DNA from: Calditrichota bacterium
GTDB taxonomy: Bacteria; Electryoneota; B3-LCP
Assembly: GCA_020051775.1 (NCBI GenBank)
Contig: JAGVQJ010000061.1
Span: 1-44,701 of the forward strand
DNA length: 44,701 nt
Direction: 5' to 3'
A program made the translations under genes and the position numbers. A model generated the notes under the pieces. It was given only the letters and a program-made list of their open reading frames with translations, searched no databases and was not told the DNA's origin. This document shows positions 17,864 to 26,078 of this stretch, one piece after another. Each line of letters begins with the position of its first letter. Position 1 is the stretch's first letter.

Positions 17864-19663
17864 ATGCAGAATATCCGTAACTTTTGTATCATTGCGCACA
17901 TAGATCATGGGAAATCCACGCTGGCCGACCGTTTGTTGGAAATAACCGGTACAATATCGTCCCAGCAAGCTCACGGCCAGGTCTTGGATAATATGGATCT
18001 GGAACAGGAGCGCGGTATCACAATCAAGGCTCATGCCGTGACCATGAATTACCAGGATCCGGAGCTGGGGGCTTTCGTCCTGAACCTGATAGACACTCCC
18101 GGACACGTGGATTTCACCTATGAAGTCAGCCGCAGCCTGGCCGCCTGCGAAGGAGCTTTGCTGATCGTGGACGCCTCTCAAGGCGTTCAAGCGCAAACCC
18201 TGTCGAACCTCTACTTGGCCCTGGGACACGATTTGACCATCATCCCCGTGATCAACAAAATAGACCTCCCCTCCGCTCAGCTTGATGTCACCATCGCGCA
18301 GATCGTGGACTTGTTGGGATGCGAAGCCTCCGAGATTCTGGCCGTCAGCGCCAAGCAGGGGTTGGGAATTCCGGAGGTATTAAGTGCGGTCGTGCGGCGC
18401 ATCCCCGCGCCTAAAGGCGATCCGACAGCTCCCGTGCGCGCCCTGATCTTCGATTCCATTTTCGATACTTACCGCGGAGCGGTTCCCTACATTCGCGTTT
18501 TCGATGGGACCCTAAGAAAGGGCATGCCCATCCTTTTCGTCCACAATCAGAAACAGTACCAAGCGGAGGAGTTGGGCACCATGACCCTGGGTCGCAGACC
18601 CAAGGAAAGCCTATCCGCCGGCGAGGTGGGATACATCATTCCCGGCTGCAAGAATGTCCGCGAGACCCGCGTCGGTGATACCATTACCGGAGCGCGCGAA
18701 CCCACCGACAATCCTTTACCCGGCTACAAGCTCGTCAAGCCGATGGTTTTTGCCGGGCTTTACCCCGCCGCAAGCGAGGATTACACCAACCTGCGCGACT
18801 CCTTGGAAAAATTGGCTCTGAATGACGCCTCTTTCACTTGGGAACCGGAAACCTCGATGGCGCTGGGCTTCGGGTTCCGCTGCGGGTTCCTAGGGTTGTT
18901 GCACATGGAAGTAGTGCAGGAACGGCTGGAGAGGGAGTTCAACCTGAACCTGATCACGACCCTGCCCACGGTGGAATATCAGGTCACATTAGAAGACGGC
19001 CAGGTCGTCCTGATCGAGAGTCCCGCCAAGATGCCCGTCTTGAGCCGCCAGGTCACCGTCGAAGAACCGTTCATCAGTGCGGAGATCATCACCCCCGCCG
19101 AATATTTCGGCGCCATCATGAAACTGGCGTTGGATCGCCGCGGCGTTTACAAGAGCACCGAATATCTGGAAGGCAACCGCCAAACCCTGCACTACGATTT
19201 TCCTCTGGCCGAGGTCATTTACGACTTTTATGATCGGCTGAAATCCATCTCCCGAGGTTACGCCTCGTTAGACTACGAATTTATAGGCTACCGGCAATCG
19301 GATATCATCCGCCTGGACATCATGTTGAATGGCGAAATAGTGGACGCCCTGTCCATCATCGTGCACAAAGACAAGGCTTTCGAATGGGGTCAGCGCTTGA
19401 CTTCCAAGCTGAAGGAGTTGATTCCCCGCCAGCTCTTCGACGTGGCCATCCAGGCCTCCATCGGCAGCAAGATTATCGCTCGCACCAATGTGCGCGCCCT
19501 GCGCAAGAACGTCACCGCCAAATGCTATGGCGGAGACATCACCCGCAAACGCAAATTGTTGGAAAAGCAGCGTGAAGGCAAGCGCCGCATGAAGCAGATC
19601 GGTTCGGTGGAAATCCCTCAGGAAGCGTTTATGGCGCTGCTTAGGGTAGATGATGATCGGTAA
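17864..19663 (+). CDS. lepA: Elongation factor 4 (LepA), ribosome back-translocase GTPase
   Basis: LepA has 599 residues, the usual length. GTPase motifs are [16 protein letters not shown] (P-loop), [13 protein letters not shown] (G2), [16 protein letters not shown] (G3) and NKIDLPSA (G4). The LepA-specific C-terminal domain includes [20 protein letters not shown] and ends [20 protein letters not shown]. It acts on stalled ribosomes and in 30S maturation. No convincing promoter is visible in its short upstream region. A strong terminator follows, so it appears to be a single-gene unit. Confidence 0.96.
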   Translation: MQNIRNFCIIAHIDHGKSTLADRLLEITGTISSQQAHGQVLDNMDLEQERGITIKAHAVTMNYQDPELGAFVLNLIDTPGHVDFTYEVSRSLAACEGALLIVDASQGVQAQTLSNLYLALGHDLTIIPVINKIDLPSAQLDVTIAQIVDLLGCEASEILAVSAKQGLGIPEVLSAVVRRIPAPKGDPTAPVRALIFDSIFDTYRGAVPYIRVFDGTLRKGMPILFVHNQKQYQAEELGTMTLGRRPKESLSAGEVGYIIPGCKNVRETRVGDTITGAREPTDNPLPGYKLVKPMVFAGLYPAASEDYTNLRDSLEKLALNDASFTWEPETSMALGFGFRCGFLGLLHMEVVQERLEREFNLNLITTLPTVEYQVTLEDGQVVLIESPAKMPVLSRQVTVEEPFISAEIITPAEYFGAIMKLALDRRGVYKSTEYLEGNRQTLHYDFPLAEVIYDFYDRLKSISRGYASLDYEFIGYRQSDIIRLDIMLNGEIVDALSIIVHKDKAFEWGQRLTSKLKELIPRQLFDVAIQASIGSKIIARTNVRALRKNVTAKCYGGDITRKRKLLEKQREGKRRMKQIGSVEIPQEAFMALLRVDDDR

Positions 19664-19708
19664 TGGTAGGCCAGGCGTCACTGCCTGCTAAAAACTGGGG
19701 TGATCGTG

Positions 19709-19738
19709 GTGGCAGACATCCTTGTCTGCCACTTTTTT
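19709..19738 (+). terminator. Terminator after lepA
   Basis: Perfect stem GTGGCAGACA and TGTCTGCCAC with a four-base loop, followed by six Ts (19733-19738). It lies 46 bases after the lepA stop. Confidence 0.9.
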
Positions 19739-19947
19739 ATTTGGGGGTGGGGAGGAGCTAATCGTCCGAGGGTTCGTTTTTTTCTATAGTTGTTCTTGAA
19801 ACTAATCTCCCATCCGGGGGGTTCGCCTCCGGTTATTCAAATTTGATCCGTCTACCGACGGATCATTCCTTCTTCCTTCTCCCGTCTTCAATCTCCATTT
19901 TCCAATTAACTTTGCGGATCGGCACAAGGCCGACCCCAACACGAGGA
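19739..19947. other. Intergenic region between lepA and dnaE2 ends
   Basis: No gene is seen here. It contains a perfect hairpin GATCCGTC/GACGGATC (19845-19864) and a GATCGG...CCGACC inverted repeat near 19917-19936. Neither is followed by a clear T-run on the minus strand, so the dnaE2 terminator is uncertain. Confidence 0.5.
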
Positions 19948-22900
19948 CTACAAATACCTCATCTCCTCCACCGTCAACGTCACCGCGCCGTGATCCTCCT
20001 CCACCAATCCCCGCAGGATGAAAGGCCGGGTGCGGCTGAGCATGTGGCAGTAGCGGTCGTAAACCCTGGGGAAGAAGACCGCCTCGATCAAGCCGTCCAG
20101 ATCTTCGAAGGTGAGAAATTCCATCAGCTCCTTATTCTTCGTTGATACGATCTTTCCGGTCAGCAGCCAACCCACCATCCGAATGCGCTTGCCGATGTGC
20201 CGGTCCAGATCGCGCGAGGAGACCAGACCCAAACCCCGCAGCCGGTCAGCGTACAGTTCCAGCGGGTGGCGGCTGATGAGAAAACCAAACGACTCCTGCT
20301 CCTGCCGCAGCCGGGTCTTCTCGTCGTAGGGAGGCATGGCGGGCAATCCGGCGGGGCGGGTGTCGAAAAGGGGAAGGGTCTCACCGCCCCGCCCGTTTTG
20401 TCCGGGAATAAATTCCCGAACCGCCACCATTCTATCCGTCAGCTGACGGATGTTTTTTTCGTCCTTTTGGACTGAAGGTCTGTAGCCCGGGAATTCATTC
20501 CCGGGCGGGCGGGCAGCGGCAGCAAGCTGCTGCTCTACCGCGCCTGTCGAAAACCGCTTCGCTTCAATTCCGGCAGGAACGGAAATTTCCTCGCTCCGCC
20601 CACCGCTAAAGCGATGGGCTACATCTATTGAAACCCCCATAAACGGGGCTGTGTTGAGGTTGGAGACAACCCCGATTACGGATTGACGAGTCCCCTTCCA
20701 GGGGGCTTTGTTCGTAGATGTAGCCCCGTCCTTGAGGGCGGGGCGGTGGGGGGCATGTTTCTGGTGTGTTGTGTTTACACAGCGAAGCATGTCAGCAGTC
20801 TCACAGCATGCTTCGTCCAGCAAAAGGCGCTGGCCAGAAGCATGCCACCCCACAGTTGTCTGCATCGCCGATATAACGGATGAAACGGATCGAACGGATT
20901 TGTTTCTCTGCGTTCTCTGTGTCTCTGTGGTGAAATTTTCCTCCACCGTCATCTTCCACATCATCCCTGCGCGCCGCTCCCGTCCTTCCAGCGCATCGAA
21001 TGCTCCCGCCTTGATCAGCGCCTTCGTGTCGGACGGATCCAGCCCGGCACGGCGCAGAAAATCATCGAAAGTCGCGAACGGTCCCCCTCCGTTCCGCTCC
21101 GCCATCACCCTCTCCATCGCCTTCGTTGTCAACCCCTTGATCTGCATGAAGCCCACGCGGATAGCCCTATCCTTTCCCCACCAGCGCACGCGGCTGCTGT
21201 TGATATCCGGCGGCAGGATAGCCAAGCCCATGCGCCGCGACTCCGACATATAGGCGAAGGTGGAATAGAAGCCGCCCTGGTTGGAGATCACCGCCGCCAT
21301 GAACTCGGCAGGATAGTGAGCCCGCAGCCAGGCGCTTTTGAAACTGACCAGTGCGAACGAGGCCGAGTGCGGTTTGCAGAAGGAGTACCCGGCAAACGAC
21401 AGGATCATCTCCCAGACGGCGCGGATGGCGTCCTGCTTGACGCTGCGATCCAAAGCTCCCTGCACGAACTTGCGCTGCAAGTCCATCAGCCGTTTCTGCT
21501 TGTGCTTCTTGGAGAGGATCTTGCGCAGTTCGTCGGCTTCGATGGAGTCGAATCCCGCCAGCGCCATAGCCACTTTCGAGACGTCCTCCTGGTAGATCAT
21601 GATGCCGTAGGTTTCTCCCAGGATGTCGTTTAGCAGCGGGTGCAGAGGTTCGTAGGGCTTGCCCTTCAGGCGTTCCAGATACAGGTGGATGTATGGATTG
21701 GCCGCCGGGCGGATAATGGAACTGTGCAGCACTGCGTGCTCGAAATCGCCCACGCGCGCCTTCTTTTCCAGCAGACGGGTGGCAGGTGATTCAATGTAGA
21801 AGACGCCCATGGTGTCGCCTTTGGCGATCAGCTCCTGCGTAGCCTCGTCGTCAATGGGATTCCAACGAGCAAACTCGATGCGCGGGCCGCCGTTGATTTC
21901 GATCATCATCAGCGCGTCGCGGATGACGCCCAGTGAACGATTGCCCAGCAGGTCAATCTTCACCAAGCCGGCATCTTCGGCTTGATCTTTTTCCCAATGG
22001 ATGATATTTACCGGCTTGACGGCCCGCTGCACCGGAACGTGATCCCACACCGGCCCCGGCGTGATGATGACGCCGCCGCAATGTACCGACAAGTGGCGAG
22101 GAATATCGTGCAGGCGTTGCGCCACCTGCAGGATCTCTGGCCAGGGAGGATCGAAGTCGTGATAGCGCAGCGAGGGATTCTTCATGACGTCGTCCACATG
22201 ATCATCCCAATAACCGGACATCTTCTTGGTGACGGCGGTGATTTCGGTTTCGGGCAGACCGTAAACTTTGGCCACTTCGTGGATGGCGGCGCGCGGCTGG
22301 AAGGTGACATGATTGCTGATCATGGCGGTATGATCGTTGCCGTATTTACGGAAGACGTAGTCCAGCACGGCGTCGCGCTCGTCCCAGGCGAAGTCCACGT
22401 CAATGTCGGGCGGATCTTTGCGGCCGGGATTTAAGAACCGCTCGAAGTAGAGTTTGTGGCGCAACGGTTCCACGTGAGTGATTTCCAGGCAGTAGGAAAC
22501 GATGCTGGCCGCCGCCGACCCTCGCCCGCAGGTGCGCGGCGACTGTTTGACGATATCCTGCACCACCAGGAAGATCGAGGCGAAATTCATGCGGCGAATC
22601 ATGTCTAACTCGTACTCCAGGCGTTCACGCACCGCCGGAGTAATCTCGCCGTAACGTTTGGCCGCTCCTTTGTATGCCTCTTCGCGCAGGCGCTCGCAGG
22701 TCTGGTCCGGCGTCATCCCCTCGAACTGCGGAACGACCATGGGAAACTGCGGCGTCCAGTCGCACTGCTCCGCGATGACTTGCGTGTTCAGAATGGCTTC
22801 CGGGCAGAAGAAGAAGTATTCCTCCATCGCTTTAGGTGTCTTCAGCCAGGCGCTTTCCGGCTCGACCTCGGATTCGAGGAGGCGCGACAGCGTGGTGTTC

Positions 22901-23928
22901 AGATCAATGGCGCGCAATAGACAATGGAGAGAATAGTCCTCCTTAGCCAGGAAATGCACGCGGTTGGTGGCGACGGGAGGGATGCCCATCGCGCGGGCGT
23001 TTTTTAGCAGCTCATGGACGCCGGGGCCGGGAGTCAATTCGGCGTAGAGGTGTTCCACCTTGCCGCTGAGGGCGCGGAGCAGCGGCAGGTCGGAGGTGAG
23101 GATAACCAAACCCTCGCCGTGTGAGATGAGTTCGTTGGTGAGATCAAAGCTCCCGTCGGTTTCCCCGGGAATGAATTCCCGGGCTATCTTGTTGCAGTCC
23201 ACTGAAGTGGACGCTCGCTCCGCAGTGTCATTCCAGCGGTCGGCACGACCGCCCGTGCCGGGCGAAAGCTGGAATCCTGGAAATACTGTAGTCGCGGCCT
23301 GCGGTCTCGGTGTTTGCGACCGTGTGACCTGACACTCCCCGGCGTCTTGATCCTCGCCTTGCCCCTGAAAGATTCCCCTCTGCCCTCCCTTTTTAAGGAG
23401 GGGTAAATAATCTCCTGCGCTCGAGAGCCCCCCCTTATTAAGGGGGGTTGGGGGGATTTTTTGAAGGGATATCTGCGACAAATGATATTCCGATAATATC
23501 CGGCAGAGGTTGGCGTAGCCGGTTTGGGAATGGACGAGAAGGGTGGCGCGTGACCCCAATGCCCACCGCTGAAGCGATGGGCTACCTCTATTAGAAGCCC
23601 CGTAAACGGGGCTGTCGGAGTCGAAAGCGATCCCGACTATGGTGTCGGGAGCCCCCTTCCAGGGGGCTTTTCTCATAGCCGTAGCCCCGTCCTTGAGGGC
23701 GGGGCGTGGGGGTAATGTGGTACCCGCCCTCACCTCCGCTCCCACGATAGGCCTTAGTCCCTGCTCCTTCGCCGCTTCCAGGAACAGCAACAGCCCGTAG
23801 AGGCCGTTGGTGTCGGTCAGAGCGACGCTGGTCATACCCGCCGCCTTGACCGCCGCGCAGAGCGCTTCCGGCGACGCCGTCCCCCGCAGGAGGGAGTAGT
23901 GGGAGTGGGTGTTTAAGTGGATGAACAC
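19948..23928 (-). CDS. dnaE2: Error-prone DNA polymerase III alpha subunit, DnaE2/ImuC type, with in-frame repeat insertions
   Basis: The protein is about 1326 residues from a GTG at 23928, giving FIHLNTHSHYSLLRGTAS, the usual start. The frame is open to a TTG at 24051 through a repeat. The PHP domain has HSH at residues 8-10. The polymerase core has PDIDVDF at 507-513, holding two catalytic Asp, and LVKIDLLG with the third. Helix-hairpin-helix and OB domains follow, and it ends soon after the OB fold, as in DnaE2. Three insertions of repeat-derived sequence (full-frame residues about 113-164, 196-297 and 1040-1222) add some 330 residues; without them the length matches DnaE2. TLPLF just after the third could bind the clamp. 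It is probably induced by DNA damage with imuB. Confidence 0.9.
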   Translation of the reverse strand: MFIHLNTHSHYSLLRGTASPEALCAAVKAAGMTSVALTDTNGLYGLLLFLEAAKEQGLRPIVGAEVRAGTTLPPRPALKDGATAMRKAPWKGAPDTIVGIAFDSDSPVYGASNRGSPSLQRWALGSRATLLVHSQTGYANLCRILSEYHLSQISLQKIPPTPLNKGGLSSAGDYLPLLKKGGQRGIFQGQGEDQDAGECQVTRSQTPRPQAATTVFPGFQLSPGTGGRADRWNDTAERASTSVDCNKIAREFIPGETDGSFDLTNELISHGEGLVILTSDLPLLRALSGKVEHLYAELTPGPGVHELLKNARAMGIPPVATNRVHFLAKEDYSLHCLLRAIDLNTTLSRLLESEVEPESAWLKTPKAMEEYFFFCPEAILNTQVIAEQCDWTPQFPMVVPQFEGMTPDQTCERLREEAYKGAAKRYGEITPAVRERLEYELDMIRRMNFASIFLVVQDIVKQSPRTCGRGSAAASIVSYCLEITHVEPLRHKLYFERFLNPGRKDPPDIDVDFAWDERDAVLDYVFRKYGNDHTAMISNHVTFQPRAAIHEVAKVYGLPETEITAVTKKMSGYWDDHVDDVMKNPSLRYHDFDPPWPEILQVAQRLHDIPRHLSVHCGGVIITPGPVWDHVPVQRAVKPVNIIHWEKDQAEDAGLVKIDLLGNRSLGVIRDALMMIEINGGPRIEFARWNPIDDEATQELIAKGDTMGVFYIESPATRLLEKKARVGDFEHAVLHSSIIRPAANPYIHLYLERLKGKPYEPLHPLLNDILGETYGIMIYQEDVSKVAMALAGFDSIEADELRKILSKKHKQKRLMDLQRKFVQGALDRSVKQDAIRAVWEMILSFAGYSFCKPHSASFALVSFKSAWLRAHYPAEFMAAVISNQGGFYSTFAYMSESRRMGLAILPPDINSSRVRWWGKDRAIRVGFMQIKGLTTKAMERVMAERNGGGPFATFDDFLRRAGLDPSDTKALIKAGAFDALEGRERRAGMMWKMTVEENFTTETQRTQRNKSVRSVSSVISAMQTTVGWHASGQRLLLDEACCETADMLRCVNTTHQKHAPHRPALKDGATSTNKAPWKGTRQSVIGVVSNLNTAPFMGVSIDVAHRFSGGRSEEISVPAGIEAKRFSTGAVEQQLAAAARPPGNEFPGYRPSVQKDEKNIRQLTDRMVAVREFIPGQNGRGGETLPLFDTRPAGLPAMPPYDEKTRLRQEQESFGFLISRHPLELYADRLRGLGLVSSRDLDRHIGKRIRMVGWLLTGKIVSTKNKELMEFLTFEDLDGLIEAVFFPRVYDRYCHMLSRTRPFILRGLVEEDHGAVTLTVEEMRYL
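20400..20506 (-). repeat. Composite palindromic element inside dnaE2, copy C
   Basis: About 107 bases built from three palindromes: TCCGGGAAT...ATTCCCGA, the perfect ATCCGTCAGCTGACGGAT (20434-20451), and CCCGGGAATTCATTCCCGGG with the CGTCC/GGACT arms between. A second copy with the same order lies at 23943-24049. Here it is translated as GNEFPGYRPSVQKDEKNIRQ. Confidence 0.8.
20599..20750 (-). repeat. 150-base multi-hairpin element inside dnaE2, copy 2
   Basis: It contains several hairpins in a row: CCCACCGCT/AGCGATGGG, CCCCATAAACGGGG, CCCCTTCCAGGGGG and GCCCCGTCCTTGAGGGCGGGGC. It matches 23561-23711 in order, length and much of the sequence. It is read in frame as HRPALKDGATSTNKAPWKGT in the DnaE2 protein. 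Confidence 0.8.
20781..20845. repeat. GCATGCTTC inverted repeat inside dnaE2
   Basis: Arms AGCATGCTTCGTCCAGC and GCTGGCCAGAAGCATGC (20806-20845) form a long near-perfect hairpin. A further AGCGAAGCATG arm lies at 20781. It is part of the third insertion cluster of the dnaE2 reading frame. Confidence 0.6.
20870..20935 (-). repeat. ACGGAT tandem repeat and CACAGAGAC-type repeat inside dnaE2
   Basis: 20870-20902 has successive ACGGATGAAACGGATCGAAC units. 20903-20935 is the complement of CACAGAGACACAGAGAACGC, a sequence known to recur between genes in many bacterial assemblies. In frame it gives FTTETQRTQRNKSV, which has no counterpart in DnaE proteins. Confidence 0.7.
23164..23281. repeat. Cluster of palindromes inside the PHP region of dnaE2
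   Basis: Successive inverted repeats: CCCGGGAATGAATTCCCGGG (23164-23183), GTCCACTGAAGTGGAC (near 23197-23212), and GTCATTCCAGC...GCTGGAATCCTGG (about 23226-23281). The last resembles the element before rpmJ. All are translated without a stop. Confidence 0.7.
23374..23465. repeat. Inverted pair of CCCCTTNTTAAGGGG elements inside dnaE2
   Basis: Two copies face each other: 23374-23406 (CCCTCCCTTTTTAAGGAGGG) and 23427-23465 (CCCCCCTTATTAAGGGGGG). The second is translated as KIPPTPLNKGG and the first as PLLKKGGQRGIF. This kind of repeat is found between genes in many phyla. Confidence 0.75.
23561..23711 (-). repeat. 150-base multi-hairpin element inside dnaE2, copy 1
   Basis: Same element as 20599-20750, in the same orientation and reading frame (PPRPALKDGATAMRKAPWKG in protein). 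It lies between GAEVRAGT and the RATLLVHSQTGYANLC strand of the PHP domain, replacing or lengthening a surface loop. Confidence 0.8.
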
Positions 23929-23942
23929 GGATCTTCGCCTTG

Positions 23943-24049
23943 CCCGGAAATGAATTTCTAAGGCTACCTTGATTCTATCCGTCAGCTGACGGATGTTTTT
24001 TACGTCCTTTTGGACTGAAACTTGGTAGTCCGGGAATTCATTCCCGGAC
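23943..24049 (-). repeat. Composite palindromic element in the dnaE2 leader, copy N
   Basis: Same order of palindromes as 20400-20506: a decayed CCGGAAATGAATTTC, then ATCCGTCAGCTGACGGAT, CGTCC/GGACT, and CCGGGAATTCATTCCCGG. It sits between the promoter and the GTG start of dnaE2 and is open in the dnaE2 frame. Confidence 0.8.
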
Positions 24050-24073
24050 AATAACTGTTCGTATGTACACTAT

Positions 24074-24102
24074 AATATACGCAACAAATGTGCACTTGTC
24101 AA
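24074..24102 (-). promoter_or_regulatory. dnaE2 promoter with probable repressor site
   Basis: TTGACA (24097-24102) and TATATT (24074-24079) with a 17-base spacer. The spacer begins AGTGCACATTTGT, which also occurs, with one change, in the imuB promoter at 31303-31332. A repressor such as LexA bound there would block polymerase; this last point is inference. Confidence 0.75.
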
Positions 24103-24128
24103 GGGGGAAGAGGGAGAATTTAGAGTGC

Positions 24129-24152
24129 AACAAGGGGCTAAAGCCCCTTGTT
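24129..24152. repeat. AACAAGGGG palindrome
   Basis: Arms AACAAGGGGCT and AGCCCCTTGTT around AA, between the dnaE2 promoter and the end of the propeller gene. It belongs to the family at 16443-16505. Confidence 0.75.
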
Positions 24153-24217
24153 CTGTTCCTGCTGGAATAGTCAGCCGCCAGGAACCGCTGCGCTTTAAAC
24201 CTGGCGGCAACCTAATG

Positions 24218-26044
24218 CTATTTCAGCAACACCATTTTACCGGAGGCGGTGTTCTGTCCGGCAGTGAGACGGTAGAGGTAAACACCAGAGGGGAGGTTGC
24301 TTCCATCGAAGGTCACATCATGCGCACCGGCCTCCTGCCAACCACCAACCAGCGTTGTCACCAACCTCCCGGCGGTATCCCAAATCGCCAACCTAATGTG
24401 GCTTGGAGCTTGAAGCTTGAAGCTGATAGCTGTCGTGGGATTGAAGGGATTGGGGGAAACCACCAGTGCCGGACTCGAAGGGATAAAAGCGGTCTGTGAC
24501 CACTCACCGTCAAACGATTCGCCGGTATTTGCCCAATCGCCGATCAGAGGGCCGCTGCCGGTAGTCAGCTTGGTATAAATCAGAGTATCCGAACTCCAGA
24601 TAGTATTGGGGTAAATCCCGGCATAGCCTATGTATTTATACTCGCCGGGTGGAGCGCTTCCAGGCACATTCTGATGTCGCAACCACCCTGTAGTGCCGGG
24701 CGGGAGACTTACAGTAAAGGGACCCAGGATTGGACCGGTGATGGTGCTGTCTGGCAGAATCTGTTTCGTCCAGAGGGTCACATTGGTGTTGATTGAATCT
24801 TCATTTGAGACAAAGGCGTAAAAGCTGAAACTGCCGCCGCTGGCGGGGATGAGGATGGGGAGGGTGAAGGGGATGAGGTCTAAAGAAATGTTTGCAGGAA
24901 AAAAGTCTGGTTCGGTTTTGATGAGATAAACCTGATTGTCAGCGCCAAAGGAATCCGTGTATCCGGCAACAATATATCCACAGTCCTGGGTTTGTCGTAC
25001 GTCATACCCATAATCGTGACCAGCACCTCCGAAAGTGCTCTGCCACACAAGATTGCCGGCCGTATCTATTTTAAGGAGATAAACATCCGGTATTGCAGTT
25101 ATCGAGGCTTCAGCATAACCCGCAACTATATATCCGCCATCCAGGGTTTGTTGTACACTGCGGCCGAAGTCATTGTTGATCCCACCATAACTGTTCTGCC
25201 AAATGGGATGACCCATGGAATCGGTTTTGATGACGTATACATCATAATGATTCTCTCCCGTATCCCCTGCAATGATATACCCTCCATCAGTAGTTTGCTG
25301 CACACTGAAACCATATTCGTTAAAAACTGAGCCGAAAGTGCGCTGCCAGAGGAGATTTCCATGATAATCCGTTTTAATCATTAAGATGTCGGAACCACCA
25401 GCGCCGGGAACCATGATGAATCCGGTAATGATGTACCCACCATCTAATGTTTGACACACGTACCGTCCCACCTCTTCACTATTATCACCACCGTAACCCT
25501 GTTGCCAAACCAAAGCTCCGACAGCATTAGTTTTCACCAGGTAGGCATCCATACTCGGCCCGAACATTCCTGTTTCGCCGGTGACAATATAACCGCCGTC
25601 CGTCGTTTGTTGCACGCAATATCCACATTCGAATGACGGCGTACCGCCAAAATATGTCTGCCAAATCTGATTTCCAAAGCCATCGGTTTTGACCAGGTAC
25701 AACTCGCCCGAAGGCATAAACGAATGGGTTTTTCCGGCGATGATGTAGCCGCCATCGCTGGTTTGTTGTACGCTATAACCCCAGTCTGTAAGATCCCCGC
25801 CGTAGGTTTGTTGCCAGACCTGATTGCCATGAACATCGGTCTTGATCAGATAAACCTGGTAATAACTACTGTATTCAATTGTCGTACCGGCAATGATATA
25901 CCCTCCATCTGCGGTTTGTTGCACACAATAGCCATAATCGTTGGAACGCGCTCCGTATGTTCTCGTCCAGAGCGTATCCGGCGGTTGGGCGGCAGCGAGG
26001 AGGGGGAGTAAAGCAGTGAGTATAAAAGCGATGTAGCTCTTCAT
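24218..26044 (-). CDS. Secreted seven-repeat beta-propeller protein with type IX sorting domain (paralog 1)
   Basis: From the ATG at 26044 (after GGAGGTT) the protein has 608 residues, with a signal peptide (MKSYIAFILTALLPLLAAAQ). Seven repeats of about 50 residues follow, each with a core like VQQTTDGGYIIAGDT, then YLIKTD..GN..WQ..YGG, to about residue 370. This is the pattern of predicted seven-bladed propellers. An Ig-like middle part with PASGGSFSFYAFVSNED leads to a C-terminal sorting domain (NPFNPTTAISFKLQ, then NLPSGVYLYRL and SGKMVLLK). It is likely exported by type IX secretion and surface-attached or released. Function unknown. It is in tandem with, and probably cotranscribed after, its paralog. 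Confidence 0.85.
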   Translation of the reverse strand: MKSYIAFILTALLPLLAAAQPPDTLWTRTYGARSNDYGYCVQQTADGGYIIAGTTIEYSSYYQVYLIKTDVHGNQVWQQTYGGDLTDWGYSVQQTSDGGYIIAGKTHSFMPSGELYLVKTDGFGNQIWQTYFGGTPSFECGYCVQQTTDGGYIVTGETGMFGPSMDAYLVKTNAVGALVWQQGYGGDNSEEVGRYVCQTLDGGYIITGFIMVPGAGGSDILMIKTDYHGNLLWQRTFGSVFNEYGFSVQQTTDGGYIIAGDTGENHYDVYVIKTDSMGHPIWQNSYGGINNDFGRSVQQTLDGGYIVAGYAEASITAIPDVYLLKIDTAGNLVWQSTFGGAGHDYGYDVRQTQDCGYIVAGYTDSFGADNQVYLIKTEPDFFPANISLDLIPFTLPILIPASGGSFSFYAFVSNEDSINTNVTLWTKQILPDSTITGPILGPFTVSLPPGTTGWLRHQNVPGSAPPGEYKYIGYAGIYPNTIWSSDTLIYTKLTTGSGPLIGDWANTGESFDGEWSQTAFIPSSPALVVSPNPFNPTTAISFKLQAPSHIRLAIWDTAGRLVTTLVGGWQEAGAHDVTFDGSNLPSGVYLYRLTAGQNTASGKMVLLK

Positions 26045-26078
26045 AATAACCTCCATTGATCCCATTTTGATATTTCCT

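Noticed and set aside
20708-21253. Plus-strand open frame with FLCVLCVSVVKFSS opposite dnaE2
   Set aside because: That phrase is the well-known reverse reading of the CACAGAGAC repeat. The rest is the complement of conserved DnaE2 coding sequence.
19948-24051. dnaE2 as a pseudogene broken by repeats
   Set aside because: The frame is open through all insertions and the catalytic motifs are intact, so decay is less likely than tolerated in-frame insertion.
24125-24499. Plus-strand open frame beginning in the AACAAGGGG palindrome
   Set aside because: It is antisense to the conserved sorting domain of the propeller gene and has an equivalent antisense frame in the paralog, as expected from DNA similarity.
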